The notes beneath the pieces are model-generated. The model made no database searches, was not told the origin of the DNA, and worked only from the letters and a program-made list of their open reading frames with translations. From assembly GCF_001885215.1 (NCBI RefSeq), contig NZ_CP018091.1:620001-684000 (forward strand): a stretch of DNA of 64,000 nt, written 5' to 3'. The position numbers were made by a program, and so were the translations under genes. The stretch comes from Synechococcus sp. SynAce01 (GTDB lineage: Bacteria > Cyanobacteriota > Cyanobacteriia > PCC-6307 > Cyanobiaceae). Position 1 is the first letter of the stretch. Each line of letters opens with the position of its first letter. This document shows positions 8,779 through 16,935 of the stretch, piece after piece.

Positions 8779-9909
8779 TTGACCGCCCCCGCACCGCTGG
8801 TCACGATCGTGCTGGGCACCCGGCCTGAAGCGATCAAACTGGCGCCAGTGATCCTGGCTTTTCAGGCGGCTGCCGACCTGCGGACCCGGGTGGTGCTGAC
8901 CGGCCAGCACCGCGAAATGGTGAGCCAGGTGATGGAGCTGTTCGGCCTGTGCGCCGACCGCGACCTGGCCCTGATGGCACCGCGCCAGACCCTCACCCAC
9001 GTCACCTGCGCGGCCTTGCAGGGGTTGCGCGAGGAGTTCAGCGAGCACCGTCCCGACCTGGTGCTCGTACAGGGCGACACCAGCACGGCCTTCGCCTCAG
9101 CCCTCGCCGCCTTCTACGAGCAGATCCCCGTTGGCCATGTGGAGGCGGGGCTGCGCACCGACAACCTGCTCGATCCCTTCCCCGAAGAGGCCAACCGCCG
9201 CCTGATCTCACAGTTGGGCCAGCTCCATTTCGCCCCCACCGGCGTTTCCGAGGCCAACCTCAAGGCCTCCGGCGTGGTCGGCAGGATCCTGGTGACGGGG
9301 AACACGGTGATCGACGCCCTGCTGCGCATGGCCCAAACCGCCCCCCAGCTGGAGCTTCCTGGCCTCAACTGGCAGGAGCAGCGGGTGATCCTGGCCACCG
9401 TGCACCGTCGCGAAAACTGGGGCGAGCGGCTCGAATCGATCGGGCGGGGCTTCCTGGAGCTGCTGGATCGTCACCCGGACACAGCCCTGCTGCTGCCGCT
9501 GCACCGCAATCCCACCGTGCGCGAACCCCTCGAGGCCCTGCTGGGCCACCACCCGCGCGCCTTCCTGACCGAGCCCCTGGATTACGACCGGCTGGTGGCG
9601 GCGATCCGCGGCGCCACCCTGTTGCTCACCGATTCCGGCGGCCTGCAGGAGGAGGCCCCTGCCCTGGGCAAGCCGGTGCTGGTGCTGCGCCGCACCACCG
9701 AGAGGCCTGAGGCAGTCAGCGCCGGAACGGCCAAGCTGATCGGCACTGATTCTGAGGCGATCGTGCGGGAGGCGAGCCTTCTGCTGGATGATGCCGGCGC
9801 CTATGCAGCCATGGCCCAGGCCCGCAATCCCTTCGGCGACGGCCAGGCCAGCGGCCGCATCCTGGCCGCCAGCCGTGAATTTCTGGCTGAACGAACAACA
9901 ATGAGCTAA
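8779..9909 (+). CDS. wecB: UDP-N-acetylglucosamine 2-epimerase (non-hydrolysing)
   Basis: Interconverts UDP-GlcNAc and UDP-ManNAc for surface polysaccharide synthesis. The 376-residue protein has LGTRPEAIKLAPV near the N-terminus, VQGDTSTAFASALAAFY, HVEAGLRT, PFPEEANRRL and TVHRRENWGERL, and ends with the DSGGLQEEAPALGKPVLVLR block, all family signatures. Translation appears to begin at TTG 8779, since an ATG at 8771 in another frame stops after three codons. The two overlap as ATGGCCCTTTGA. No other polysaccharide genes flank it. Confidence 0.95.
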   Translation: MTAPAPLVTIVLGTRPEAIKLAPVILAFQAAADLRTRVVLTGQHREMVSQVMELFGLCADRDLALMAPRQTLTHVTCAALQGLREEFSEHRPDLVLVQGDTSTAFASALAAFYEQIPVGHVEAGLRTDNLLDPFPEEANRRLISQLGQLHFAPTGVSEANLKASGVVGRILVTGNTVIDALLRMAQTAPQLELPGLNWQEQRVILATVHRRENWGERLESIGRGFLELLDRHPDTALLLPLHRNPTVREPLEALLGHHPRAFLTEPLDYDRLVAAIRGATLLLTDSGGLQEEAPALGKPVLVLRRTTERPEAVSAGTAKLIGTDSEAIVREASLLLDDAGAYAAMAQARNPFGDGQASGRILAASREFLAERTTMS

Positions 9910-9935
9910 CAGCCTTGAACAATTCCGCTGTGCGC

Positions 9936-11096
9936 CTAGTCCCGCTCGGATGATTTGGCCCAGGGCGGCAGATCGATGAACAACCGGGTGCCGGGCTCGA
10001 TGCCTTCGAGGATCTGGGTGTTGCGGCCACTGCTGGAGCCCAGCGTCACCGCCTGGAAGGTGGGCTGATCGTCCTTGCCGACCACCAGCACGCCCGGCCG
10101 GCCGCCCTCGGTGACCACAGCCACAGTGGGAACGAGGGTTTCGGCGGCGAGGGTGCCGGTCTGGAAATCGATGTCGGCGGTCATGCCGATGCGCAGCTCG
10201 TCGTGGGGATCCACCAGCTGCAGTTTCACTTCAAAAGAGGTGACGTTGTTGGTTTCCACAGCCCGAGGCGCGATCTGACGCACCCGTGCCGCGAAACGGC
10301 GATCAGGGAAGGCATCCACCCGCACATTGGCCCCCTGACCAAGAACAACCCTGCCGATATCACTTTCCGGCACGCTCGCCACCGCCTCAAGCCCCTGGGC
10401 CAGCTCCACCACCGAGGAACTCGAGGCGCCGGCATTGGCCGAGGCGGAGGTGGTGGGGGTCACGAAAGCGCCGGGATCAGCGAAGCGCTGAGTGATCACC
10501 CCATCAAAGGGGGCGCGGATCGTCAGCTCTCCGCGCTCCACGTTGCGCTGGCTGCTGCGTTGCCTGGCGGCATCGAGGGCGGCCTTGCTGGTGAGCAGGC
10601 GGGTGCCGAAGGAGGCGAAATCGTCCTGGCTGATCGCACCGTGCTCAAAAAGGCTGCGCCGCCGTTCGTACTCCGAGCGGCTGCGGGCGTACTCCGCCTC
10701 AGCCTGGCGCACCTGGGCCTTGAGCTCGTTCTCGCGGTCCTGAAGGTCGCCGCTGTCCATCAGGGCAATGGGCTGACCTTGCCGCACCGCCTGGCCTTCC
10801 ACCACATAAAGCTTTTCCAGCACACCGCCACGCTTGGGACTGACATTGACGCTGCGGACAGCTTCAAGTTCGCCGGTGCTGGTGACAACCCCCGGCAAGG
10901 TGCCGCGCTCGGCCAGGGCGGTGTAGGGGGTCAGATCCCGTTGGGAGCTGGCGCGTTGACGCTGCCAGAGGCCCAGACCGCCGGCCACGACAAGCAGGCC
11001 GACCAGGCCGATCCAGAACAGGCGGCGGGGTCGGCGCCTGGCTTGGGTGGTCCTGGGCTGGGGAACAGGGGCAACCGTGGGGGCGGAGCGCTCCAC
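9936..11096 (-). CDS. RND/ABC efflux periplasmic adaptor (HlyD/MFP family)
   Basis: Periplasmic membrane-fusion subunit of a tripartite or MacAB-type exporter. After an Arg-rich stretch comes one membrane anchor ([19 protein letters not shown]), then the lipoyl/barrel-sandwich half [18 protein letters not shown] with [21 protein letters not shown] helical hairpin of heptad-like sequence ([15 protein letters not shown], and so on) follows, the second lipoyl half with [20 protein letters not shown], and a beta-barrel with IGMTADIDF. The GTG at 11096 gives 386 residues; an ATG at 11237 would overlap the divergent ychF start. No pump or ATPase gene is adjacent, so the partner is unknown. Confidence 0.88.
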   Translation of the reverse strand: MERSAPTVAPVPQPRTTQARRRPRRLFWIGLVGLLVVAGGLGLWQRQRASSQRDLTPYTALAERGTLPGVVTSTGELEAVRSVNVSPKRGGVLEKLYVVEGQAVRQGQPIALMDSGDLQDRENELKAQVRQAEAEYARSRSEYERRRSLFEHGAISQDDFASFGTRLLTSKAALDAARQRSSQRNVERGELTIRAPFDGVITQRFADPGAFVTPTTSASANAGASSSSVVELAQGLEAVASVPESDIGRVVLGQGANVRVDAFPDRRFAARVRQIAPRAVETNNVTSFEVKLQLVDPHDELRIGMTADIDFQTGTLAAETLVPTVAVVTEGGRPGVLVVGKDDQPTFQAVTLGSSSGRNTQILEGIEPGTRLFIDLPPWAKSSERD

Positions 11097-11235
11097 CGGC
11101 GGTGCGGGCTCAAGGGTGCGGCGGGAGATGGGGCTGCGGCGATCGCTGTTCCCAGTCTTCCTTGTGGCGGCGAAAACTGTGGCTTGCCGCTGGGGTGGAG
11201 GATGCGGCGAAGGGGCGCCACGTAGATTTGAGCCC

Positions 11236-12327
11236 ATGCTCAAAGCCGGAATCGTCGGACTGCCCAACGTGGGCAAATCCACCCTTTTCAATGCCCTGGT
11301 GGCCAATGCCCAGGCCCAGGCCGCCAATTTCCCCTTCTGCACGATCGAGCCGAACGTGGGCAGCGTGGCTGTTCCAGACCCCCGGCTGAAGTTGCTCTCG
11401 GATGTGTCCAGCTCCAAGGAGATCATTCCAACCCGGGTGGAGTTCGTTGACATCGCCGGGCTGGTCAAAGGGGCGAGCCAGGGGGAAGGGCTGGGCAACA
11501 AATTCCTCGCCACCATCCGCGAAGTCGACGCGATCGTGCATGTGGTGCGCTGCTTCCGCGATGACGACGTGATCCACGTCTCCGGCAACGTTGACCCAGG
11601 GCGGGACGCCGAGATCATCAACCTGGAGCTGGGGCTGGCCGACCTGGCCCAGGTGGAGAAGCGCCGCGAGCGGCTGAAGAAACAGATGCGCACCAGCAAG
11701 GAGGCGCTGGCTGAAGACCAGATCCTTGAGCGCATCCAAACCGTGCTGGAGGCCGGTGGGGCGGCCCGCAGCCTGGGCCTGGGCGAGGAGGAACTCGCGG
11801 TGCTGCGGCCCCTTGGCCTGCTCACGCTCAAGCCGATCATCTACGCCACCAACGTGAGCGAAGACGACCTGTCCGGCGGCAATGCCTTCACCGCAGCCGT
11901 TGAGACACTGGCGACCAAGGAGGGCGCGGAAACAGTGCGCATCTCAGCGCAGGTGGAAGCCGAACTGATCGAGCTCGGCGCCGAAGAGCGGGCCGACTAC
12001 CTCGAAGGGCTCGGTGTCAGCGAAGGCGGGCTGCGTAGCCTGATCGGCGCCACCTACCGCCTGCTGGGCCTGCGCACCTACTTCACCACCGGTGAGAAGG
12101 AAACCCGCGCCTGGACGATCACCGCCGGCATGACCGCTCCCCAGGCGGCCGGCGTGATCCACACCGATTTCGAGCGGGGCTTCATCCGCGCCCAGACGAT
12201 CGGCTACCAGCAGCTGCTCGAAGCCGGCTCCCTGGGCGAGGCCCGCACCAAAGGCTGGCTGCGCAGTGAGGGCAAGGAGTATGTGGTAGCCGAAGGCGAC
12301 GTGATGGAATTCCTATTCAACGTCTGA
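11236..12327 (+). CDS. ychF: Redox-regulated ATPase YchF (Obg-like GTPase family)
   Basis: Ribosome-associated P-loop ATPase of the TRAFAC/OLA1 group. The 363-residue protein begins [20 protein letters not shown] with the G1 loop at residues 8-16, then [20 protein letters not shown] (G3 and the G2 region), and the altered specificity motif TNVSEDD in place of NKxD, which explains ATP preference. A coiled-coil insert ([13 protein letters not shown]) and the C-terminal TGS domain ([15 protein letters not shown] to VMEFLFNV) complete the family layout. It is divergent from the HlyD gene with very little room between them. Confidence 0.97.
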   Translation: MLKAGIVGLPNVGKSTLFNALVANAQAQAANFPFCTIEPNVGSVAVPDPRLKLLSDVSSSKEIIPTRVEFVDIAGLVKGASQGEGLGNKFLATIREVDAIVHVVRCFRDDDVIHVSGNVDPGRDAEIINLELGLADLAQVEKRRERLKKQMRTSKEALAEDQILERIQTVLEAGGAARSLGLGEEELAVLRPLGLLTLKPIIYATNVSEDDLSGGNAFTAAVETLATKEGAETVRISAQVEAELIELGAEERADYLEGLGVSEGGLRSLIGATYRLLGLRTYFTTGEKETRAWTITAGMTAPQAAGVIHTDFERGFIRAQTIGYQQLLEAGSLGEARTKGWLRSEGKEYVVAEGDVMEFLFNV

Positions 12328-12419
12328 CCGCTCAGGCCGCCGTGAGGCCGACTTTGATCCCGATTCCTGCAGGCCGGGAGGGCCTTGCCCCAGACTGGCT
12401 GCAGCTGCAACCGCGCGCG

Positions 12420-12659
12420 ATGGCTGAATCCAGTTCCAGCTTCGAGCCCACCGACCCCGTGGATCCAAGCGTCACCGGCACACCCGAAGGCGGCAACGAT
12501 TCCGCCTCCCCAGAGGCCAAGCCCCACAACTTCGACGTCCAAAAAGAGCTGCACCGCCGCATTCGCAACGATCCCGACTACGACGACTGGGAGTACGGCA
12601 CCGAACCCCTGCCCCATGAGCTGGGCGGCTGGGTCGCCAAAAAACCTGCGGCGGAGTAG
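12420..12659 (+). CDS. Small hypothetical acidic protein
   Basis: I do not recognise this protein. About 79 residues: a Ser/Pro/Glu-rich first half that looks disordered, then a denser charged C-terminus, KPHNFDVQKELHRRIRNDPD, then YDDWEYGTEPLPHELGGWVA. The second half reads like a conserved segment and the codons are GC-rich at third positions, like real genes here. ATG 12420 is preferred; an in-frame ATG at 12342 would add 26 residues. It lies 92 bases after ychF on the same strand. Confidence 0.6.
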   Translation: MAESSSSFEPTDPVDPSVTGTPEGGNDSASPEAKPHNFDVQKELHRRIRNDPDYDDWEYGTEPLPHELGGWVAKKPAAE

Positions 12660-12717
12660 GCCTGGGCTGTACGCCGCTCAGCCAGCTCCTATCTGCTGGA
12701 TCCGTTGAACTCGATCT

Positions 12718-12897
12718 TCAGTAGAGAGCCGGCGTCGAAGCGGCGATCTTGTTCAGGTGAATGCCCAGGTAGGCGGCTTCTTGGCTCAGGGCCATTTTCA
12801 TGCTGCTGTTGCCGGCGGCAGAAGCAGCGGTGAAACGGACGAGCAACGAATCACGAAGGGCTTGATCGCGGGCTGGGCTGGACATGGCTTTGGGCAT
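12718..12897 (-). CDS. Small hypothetical protein
   Basis: About 59 residues from ATG 12897 (or 55 from ATG 12885), including SSPARDQALRDSLLVRFTAA and a tail GIHLNKIAASTPALY. No family recognised, no membrane span. It lies downstream of the PIN-domain fragment on the same strand, separated by 61 bases. Third-codon composition is mixed. It may be an unrelated small gene or a remnant. Confidence 0.35.
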   Translation of the reverse strand: MPKAMSSPARDQALRDSLLVRFTAASAAGNSSMKMALSQEAAYLGIHLNKIAASTPALY

Positions 12898-12958
12898 TGA
12901 GCTGGAGCGGGCGAAGCGGAAAACTGATCCGTAGCTGAAGCATAAGCGCGATCGGCAG

Positions 12959-13183
12959 CTAGCCGCCACCGATCTGTCTGTAGCGAATGAGACTGGATTG
13001 TTTCGTGACAAGGCGCGGGGGCTGCCCTTCTTCGCCCTGGAACCGCCCGTTGCGTGGATCTGCGGTGATGAGCCTGACCTCCAATTGTTCCGCCAGTGAA
13101 ACGGAAAGAGCATCATAGGCAGAGAGATTGGCGCGCAAGTCCCAGTTTTGAGCGGTGCCCATCGCCAGCCATGCGTTGATCAT
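12959..13183 (-). pseudogene. PIN-domain (VapC-like) C-terminal fragment
   Basis: The 74-residue frame contains NLSAYDALSVSLAEQLEVRL followed by ITADPRNGRF, which resembles the second half of VapC-type PIN ribonucleases (the ...TAYDAxYVALAExL...LxTxDxRL pattern with two of the four catalytic acids). The first half of the domain, with the N-terminal aspartate and the middle glutamate, is absent. The frame starts with an ATG overlapping the stop of the hydrolase gene at 13180. No antitoxin-like gene is seen upstream. Most likely a broken toxin gene truncated by the neighbouring AT-richer insert; an active short protein is unlikely. Confidence 0.6.
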
Positions 13184-14022
13184 GCCGTCACACGACTGCG
13201 CGCCGATAGATTTGGAGAGGTGAGCTGAAAATCATTTCTATCCACGCAGAAGTTATGTGGTTTCAGAATATGGCTGAATCTGTTCTCTTTTTCCAGCAAA
13301 AAAGCATGTCCACTGCCCGGCAGCAGCACGGTTTGGGAATTCGGCAGATAACGGCCTAATCTGGCCGCCTCTTCTACGGAAGGGAGGAGCCGATCCGCTC
13401 TTGACGCCAAAACCAGAACAGGCTGCTCAATACGCTCAAGAGGCAGTGCCTCTAAATTGAATTGACTGAGAAGAGACAACCGCCAAGCAGCACTGGGAGG
13501 GCTTACTGATTGCATGGCTGCCAACAAATTCCGTTGGCTAAGGATGGAGACTTTTTGTGGCGCAATCAGAAAAGGAAGCAGGCCCAGGCTAGAGAGGCGA
13601 TAAAGCGAACTTGGCAATCGCTGACTGACTGAAGCGCCCCAAGCGATCCAGGGCTGGCGGCTTGCCGAAGAAGCAGGATTGATTAAGATCAGACGATCAC
13701 ATAGGCGCGGAAAATGTGCAGCCAGTTTCAAGGCCAAACAACCGCCAAAAGATTCGCCGCAAAGATAGAGGGGACGCGAGGGAGACCGTTTCTTTTCCCT
13801 GCTGATCAAATTGGCTATCTGCTGGATCAAGCCGTCCCACCCCGTTAGATCGTCTGCGGGGATCGACAAACATCGAATATCAAAGGCAGCTTTCAATCCC
13901 GCCAACTGGGGACGCAACAATTCAGCGCTACCGTCCATCCCTGGCAGAAAGACAAACAGGGGCAAGCTCGGATCAGTGGCTTGGGACGTTAACAGTCGTA
14001 GGGCTTTGGTCTTGATTGACAT
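13180..14022 (-). CDS. Alpha/beta hydrolase resembling the hydrolase half of plant phytyl ester synthases
   Basis: The 280-residue protein reads PLFVFLPGMDGSAELLRPQL, FDIRCLSIPADDLTGWDGL and PLYLCGESFGGCLALKLAAH. I recognise this pattern (FLPGxDG, FDVRCLxIPxxD, GESxGxxLAL) from the esterase/lipase part of plant PES/ELT proteins. Nucleophile elbow GESFGG has Ser91; Asp210 (LASRADRLLP) and His239 (GSGHAF) complete a plausible triad. No signal peptide. It follows a PlsC-like acyltransferase by 19 bases, so the two activities joined in plant PES appear as separate neighbours here. Base composition is visibly AT-richer than neighbours (about 43% GC in 13261-13320). The substrate is unknown; lipid acyl transfer is inferred. 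Confidence 0.8.
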   Translation of the reverse strand: MSIKTKALRLLTSQATDPSLPLFVFLPGMDGSAELLRPQLAGLKAAFDIRCLSIPADDLTGWDGLIQQIANLISREKKRSPSRPLYLCGESFGGCLALKLAAHFPRLCDRLILINPASSASRQPWIAWGASVSQRLPSSLYRLSSLGLLPFLIAPQKVSILSQRNLLAAMQSVSPPSAAWRLSLLSQFNLEALPLERIEQPVLVLASRADRLLPSVEEAARLGRYLPNSQTVLLPGSGHAFLLEKENRFSHILKPHNFCVDRNDFQLTSPNLSARSRVTA

Positions 14023-14041
14023 GCGTTACGGGGATGGATGA

Positions 14042-14788
14042 TTAACAGCGCTGATGCAGCAACCCGCCAATCTGCTCCCAGCACGCCTGGGTTAACTCTT
14101 TAGCCAGCGAACCACCATGTCTGCCGCGATAGTGCTGCCGTAGAGCCTCATTGATAGCAACAGGATAGCCAAAGAGAAGCTGAACGCGGCGATAGACGAT
14201 CGCGGAATGCCAGCCTCCACAGTTGAACAGGGGTTCTGTGGGATCAAACAAGCTGAAAAGCTTGAGCGGTGCGAGGTTATGCCTTTCTTCTTCGGTTGAA
14301 ACGATTGCAACCGGCAGGATGGCCAAATCCTGAACCGGCGCCCTCAAGGCCAGATGGGCAAAACCGCGCTGGAATGGGCTGAGCTGGTTGGCCGCTTTGA
14401 CCTGAACCATCGGCTGGGCGCCCTCGGGAAAAACCCCAACAACCTGCCTTGATTGCAGCAATTCAACGGACTGCTGGAAGAACTGCGTTTGCCTTTTGCG
14501 AGGCGCGTCAAGAGGGAAAGCTCCCATCGCCGAGACCATCTCTCGCAAGACGGGTACCCGACTCATGTAGTAGTGACAGGCAAACCGCACGGGACGATTC
14601 ATGGCTGCCATCAATAAAGGAGCATCAAGCAAACTGCGATGGTTGCTGACAACCAAAATCCTGCCATGAGCTGGAATTCGCTCGTCGTGGTGCTGCGATA
14701 CCCGCGTACCAACAGCACCGAGCAACCTCCTGGAAAGGTGCAAGGGAGCATCCGGGCCCATCCCCGCTGTCAAGCCGCCAAGTCTCAT
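14042..14788 (-). CDS. Lysophospholipid/glycerolipid acyltransferase family protein (PlsC-like)
   Basis: Acyltransferase of the LPLAT fold. The 248-residue protein has block I ILVVSNHRSLLDAPLLM with catalytic His50 and Asp55 (NHx4D) and block III VFPEGAQPM at residues 119-127. No obvious membrane anchor beyond amphipathic segments. It is the first gene of a two-gene minus-strand unit with the PES-like hydrolase. The natural acceptor could be lysophosphatidate, a pigment or a prenyl alcohol; the sequence does not say. Like its neighbour it is less GC-rich than the rest of the window. Confidence 0.82.
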   Translation of the reverse strand: MRLGGLTAGMGPDAPLHLSRRLLGAVGTRVSQHHDERIPAHGRILVVSNHRSLLDAPLLMAAMNRPVRFACHYYMSRVPVLREMVSAMGAFPLDAPRKRQTQFFQQSVELLQSRQVVGVFPEGAQPMVQVKAANQLSPFQRGFAHLALRAPVQDLAILPVAIVSTEEERHNLAPLKLFSLFDPTEPLFNCGGWHSAIVYRRVQLLFGYPVAINEALRQHYRGRHGGSLAKELTQACWEQIGGLLHQRC

Positions 14789-15116
14789 TGGCGCATGGTT
14801 CTGTTGTTACAACTCAAGGCTGGCACAGCAAGGTCCCCAATTTTTGAATTGAATTTCAGCACGATTCAATCATTACCCCCGATTGTTTGCACCTGCACAT
14901 GGCCGAATGACAGGCGTTTAAAATACAATCGACTGCAACACGATTAATCACAGCATAAACGATCGCGACATAAGCGATTGCAGCCCTTGGTGATTTACGG
15001 ATTCGCCTGTATCACTCCCTCTATCCTAAGGCGGCAGCATTGGAAGCGCTGGTTGATCCTGGAAAGGATTGTCTGGTTGCCGCCACCAAGCCGGCCACAG
15101 TGATTCTGTTCTGCAC
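14789..15116. other. AT-rich intergenic region, no gene seen
   Basis: This 328-base gap between the acyltransferase start and the DUF2269-like gene is clearly AT-rich, for example gtttaaaatacaatcgactg near 14917-14936. It should hold the promoter of the acyltransferase/hydrolase pair, read on the minus strand, but I see no well-spaced -35/-10 pair. Several short open frames cross it on the plus strand, without family resemblance. No tRNA or repeat is visible. Confidence 0.6.
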
Positions 15117-15641
15117 TCAGGTCTGGGCTCCCGCAACCCGCTTCCATGGGGTACGGCCCCAGGGCTTGAGAAACGAGATGAACACCACAGCCACCTGCAG
15201 CAGCACCTGGAGGCCAGTGGCCACCAGCCCTTGGAACCAGGTCGTCCAGTAGATCGAATCCGCAGGTATGGCTGGTGCGTTGAGCCCTTCGAGGTAGGCC
15301 GCGTTGCTGTTGAGCCACGGCTCCAACGCCACGGTGCCGAACACGATGAACGACACCGTGAGCAGACCCTTGATCACAACCCACCAGTGTTTGAAATAGC
15401 CCCAGGGCGTCACGGCGCAGAGCAGCAGACCTGTGAGCAGGCTCAGCGAGGCACAGGGGATGAGCACGACGTCATCGATGAACTTGGAGAGATCGGCGAT
15501 CACCACCTGTGCGGCAAAGGCGCGCTGGACCTGGCCGAGCTGCAACAGCACCAGCAGGGCTGCCGTCACGGCCCAGGTCAGGGAGATCACCACATGGGTG
15601 GAGATGATCCAAAACCGACCGGTGACAGACACGGGGCTCAA
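15117..15641 (-). CDS. Four-helix integral membrane protein, DUF2269-like
   Basis: A 174-residue protein with four clear hydrophobic segments: near the N-terminus (WIISTHVVISLTWAVTAALL), the middle (LIPCASLSLLTGLLLCA), then GYFKHWWVVIKGLLTVSFIV, and near the C-terminus (LVATGLQVLLQVAVVFISFL). The KHWWVVIKGLLT pattern is typical of DUF2269-type membrane proteins. No cofactor ligands are obvious apart from His16 and His near WW. Function unknown. It lies 64 bases downstream of the MFS transporter on the same strand. Confidence 0.7.
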   Translation of the reverse strand: MSPVSVTGRFWIISTHVVISLTWAVTAALLVLLQLGQVQRAFAAQVVIADLSKFIDDVVLIPCASLSLLTGLLLCAVTPWGYFKHWWVVIKGLLTVSFIVFGTVALEPWLNSNAAYLEGLNAPAIPADSIYWTTWFQGLVATGLQVLLQVAVVFISFLKPWGRTPWKRVAGAQT

Positions 15642-15705
15642 GACAGGCTCTTTCAGACAGTCGCCAGCAAGCTACCCGTGCTGTGGAGGGAACCCCGCGA
15701 CGCCT

Positions 15706-16935
15706 TCAGCGCCGGGGATGGGGGTGGAAGCGCCCCAACTGCCCCACCAGCAGCAGACCCAGCAGGCAGAGGAGCATCATCAGCAGCCAGAGCCCAGCGC
15801 CATGGCCCTGGGAATCGAGCAGCCAGCCCCCGAACAGGGGCGCCACCAGGGCACTGATCGCGAAGCACTGCGAGAACAGAGCCATCGCCATGCCGTGGTG
15901 GACAACCGGCGTCACCTCCACCACCGCTTCGCTGGCGGTGGGCAGGAAGGCCGCCTCAGCGGCCGCGAGGGGAACCTGGGCGGCGATCAGCACGCCCGTG
16001 CTGTGCCAGCCCAGGCTGGAGAGGGCCAGCAAGCCATTGCCGAAGGCGAATCCCACCAGGCTCAGCCCGAGCCCGAACGCCACCGGCAGCCCGGCCAGCC
16101 AGCGACCCAGGGGCCACTGCAGCAACAACAGCAAGCTGAGCTGCAGGCCCATCAACAGGGCACCGGTGCTGCTGGGCAGGGGCGCACGACCAAGGCCGCC
16201 ACGCACCAGATCGAGCGGCAGGGCGCTCTGCAGCAGAACCGCCATGCCGGTGATCAGCACGGTGATCCCCAGCAGCGGCAGCAGCGGCACCACCCAGTGT
16301 TTCCAGCCGATTCGCCGTTCACCGGCGGGCCTTGCTGCCGCGGATGGCAACGGATAACGGAGCAACAAGGTAATCAGCACCACCATGCAGACCGCGTCCA
16401 CCAGGTAGATGCCGCGCAGCCGCTCGCCACTGGCCAGCAGGGCACCGAGCAGCACCCCTGAGGCGATCCCCAGGGCATCAGCGGTGCGCACCAGGGCATA
16501 AGCGCGGCTCGATGGCAGGGGCGGGCAGCTCAGGGGCACGGCCAGCTCGATGGCGGGCCAGTAGATGCCCAAAGACATCCCCAGCAGCATCTGGCCGACC
16601 ACGAAGGCGCCGAGCCCGGTGGCGGTCAACAGACGGGCGTCGGCCAGCAAGGACAACAACGCCGCCAGCAGCACCGGCTTGGTGGTGTTCAGACCCCGGT
16701 CGATCAACAGGCCACTCAGCAGCCGGCCCAGGGTTCCCGCCGCTGCCGACGCCGCCAGACCCAGGCCCACGGCCGTGGCGCTGAAGGCCTCCTGGTGAAA
16801 CACCACGGGGGTGAGATAGAGCACGCCGCCGGCCCCGAAGCTGGCCACCAGGCGAATCACACTCAGTTCGCGCAACGGCGCGGGAAACTGGAGAAACCAG
16901 CTGGGCCGGCTTGCTCCTGTTCGAGGTTGTGTCAA
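15706..16935 (-). CDS. Major facilitator superfamily transporter
   Basis: About 409 residues with twelve predicted membrane spans in two six-helix halves joined by a loop near AARPAGERRIGWKHW. The RxxGRLLSGLLIDRG-like segment GTLGRLLSGLLIDRG in the TM2-TM3 loop is the usual MFS motif A. The TTG at 16935 is the apparent start and overlaps the divergent hydrolase start by a few bases; an internal start is possible. Substrate not predictable; drug/metabolite efflux is only a guess from the fold. Confidence 0.85.
   Translation of the reverse strand: MTQPRTGASRPSWFLQFPAPLRELSVIRLVASFGAGGVLYLTPVVFHQEAFSATAVGLGLAASAAAGTLGRLLSGLLIDRGLNTTKPVLLAALLSLLADARLLTATGLGAFVVGQMLLGMSLGIYWPAIELAVPLSCPPLPSSRAYALVRTADALGIASGVLLGALLASGERLRGIYLVDAVCMVVLITLLLRYPLPSAAARPAGERRIGWKHWVVPLLPLLGITVLITGMAVLLQSALPLDLVRGGLGRAPLPSSTGALLMGLQLSLLLLLQWPLGRWLAGLPVAFGLGLSLVGFAFGNGLLALSSLGWHSTGVLIAAQVPLAAAEAAFLPTASEAVVEVTPVVHHGMAMALFSQCFAISALVAPLFGGWLLDSQGHGAGLWLLMMLLCLLGLLLVGQLGRFHPHPRR

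Noticed and set aside
8771-8782. Leader peptide ATG GCC CTT TGA before wecB
   Set aside because: Four codons, overlaps the wecB TTG start; no sign of regulation.
12959-13183. Intact toxin of a toxin-antitoxin pair
   Set aside because: Half the PIN domain and the antitoxin are missing, so it is recorded as a fragment instead.
14639-14947. 102-codon plus-strand frame over the acyltransferase start and the AT-rich gap
   Set aside because: No similarity, starts inside the acyltransferase antisense and has no codon bias.
15433-16461. 342-codon plus-strand frame in the MFS gene
   Set aside because: Gln/His-rich antisense artefact; the minus-strand MFS protein has twelve membrane spans and motif A.
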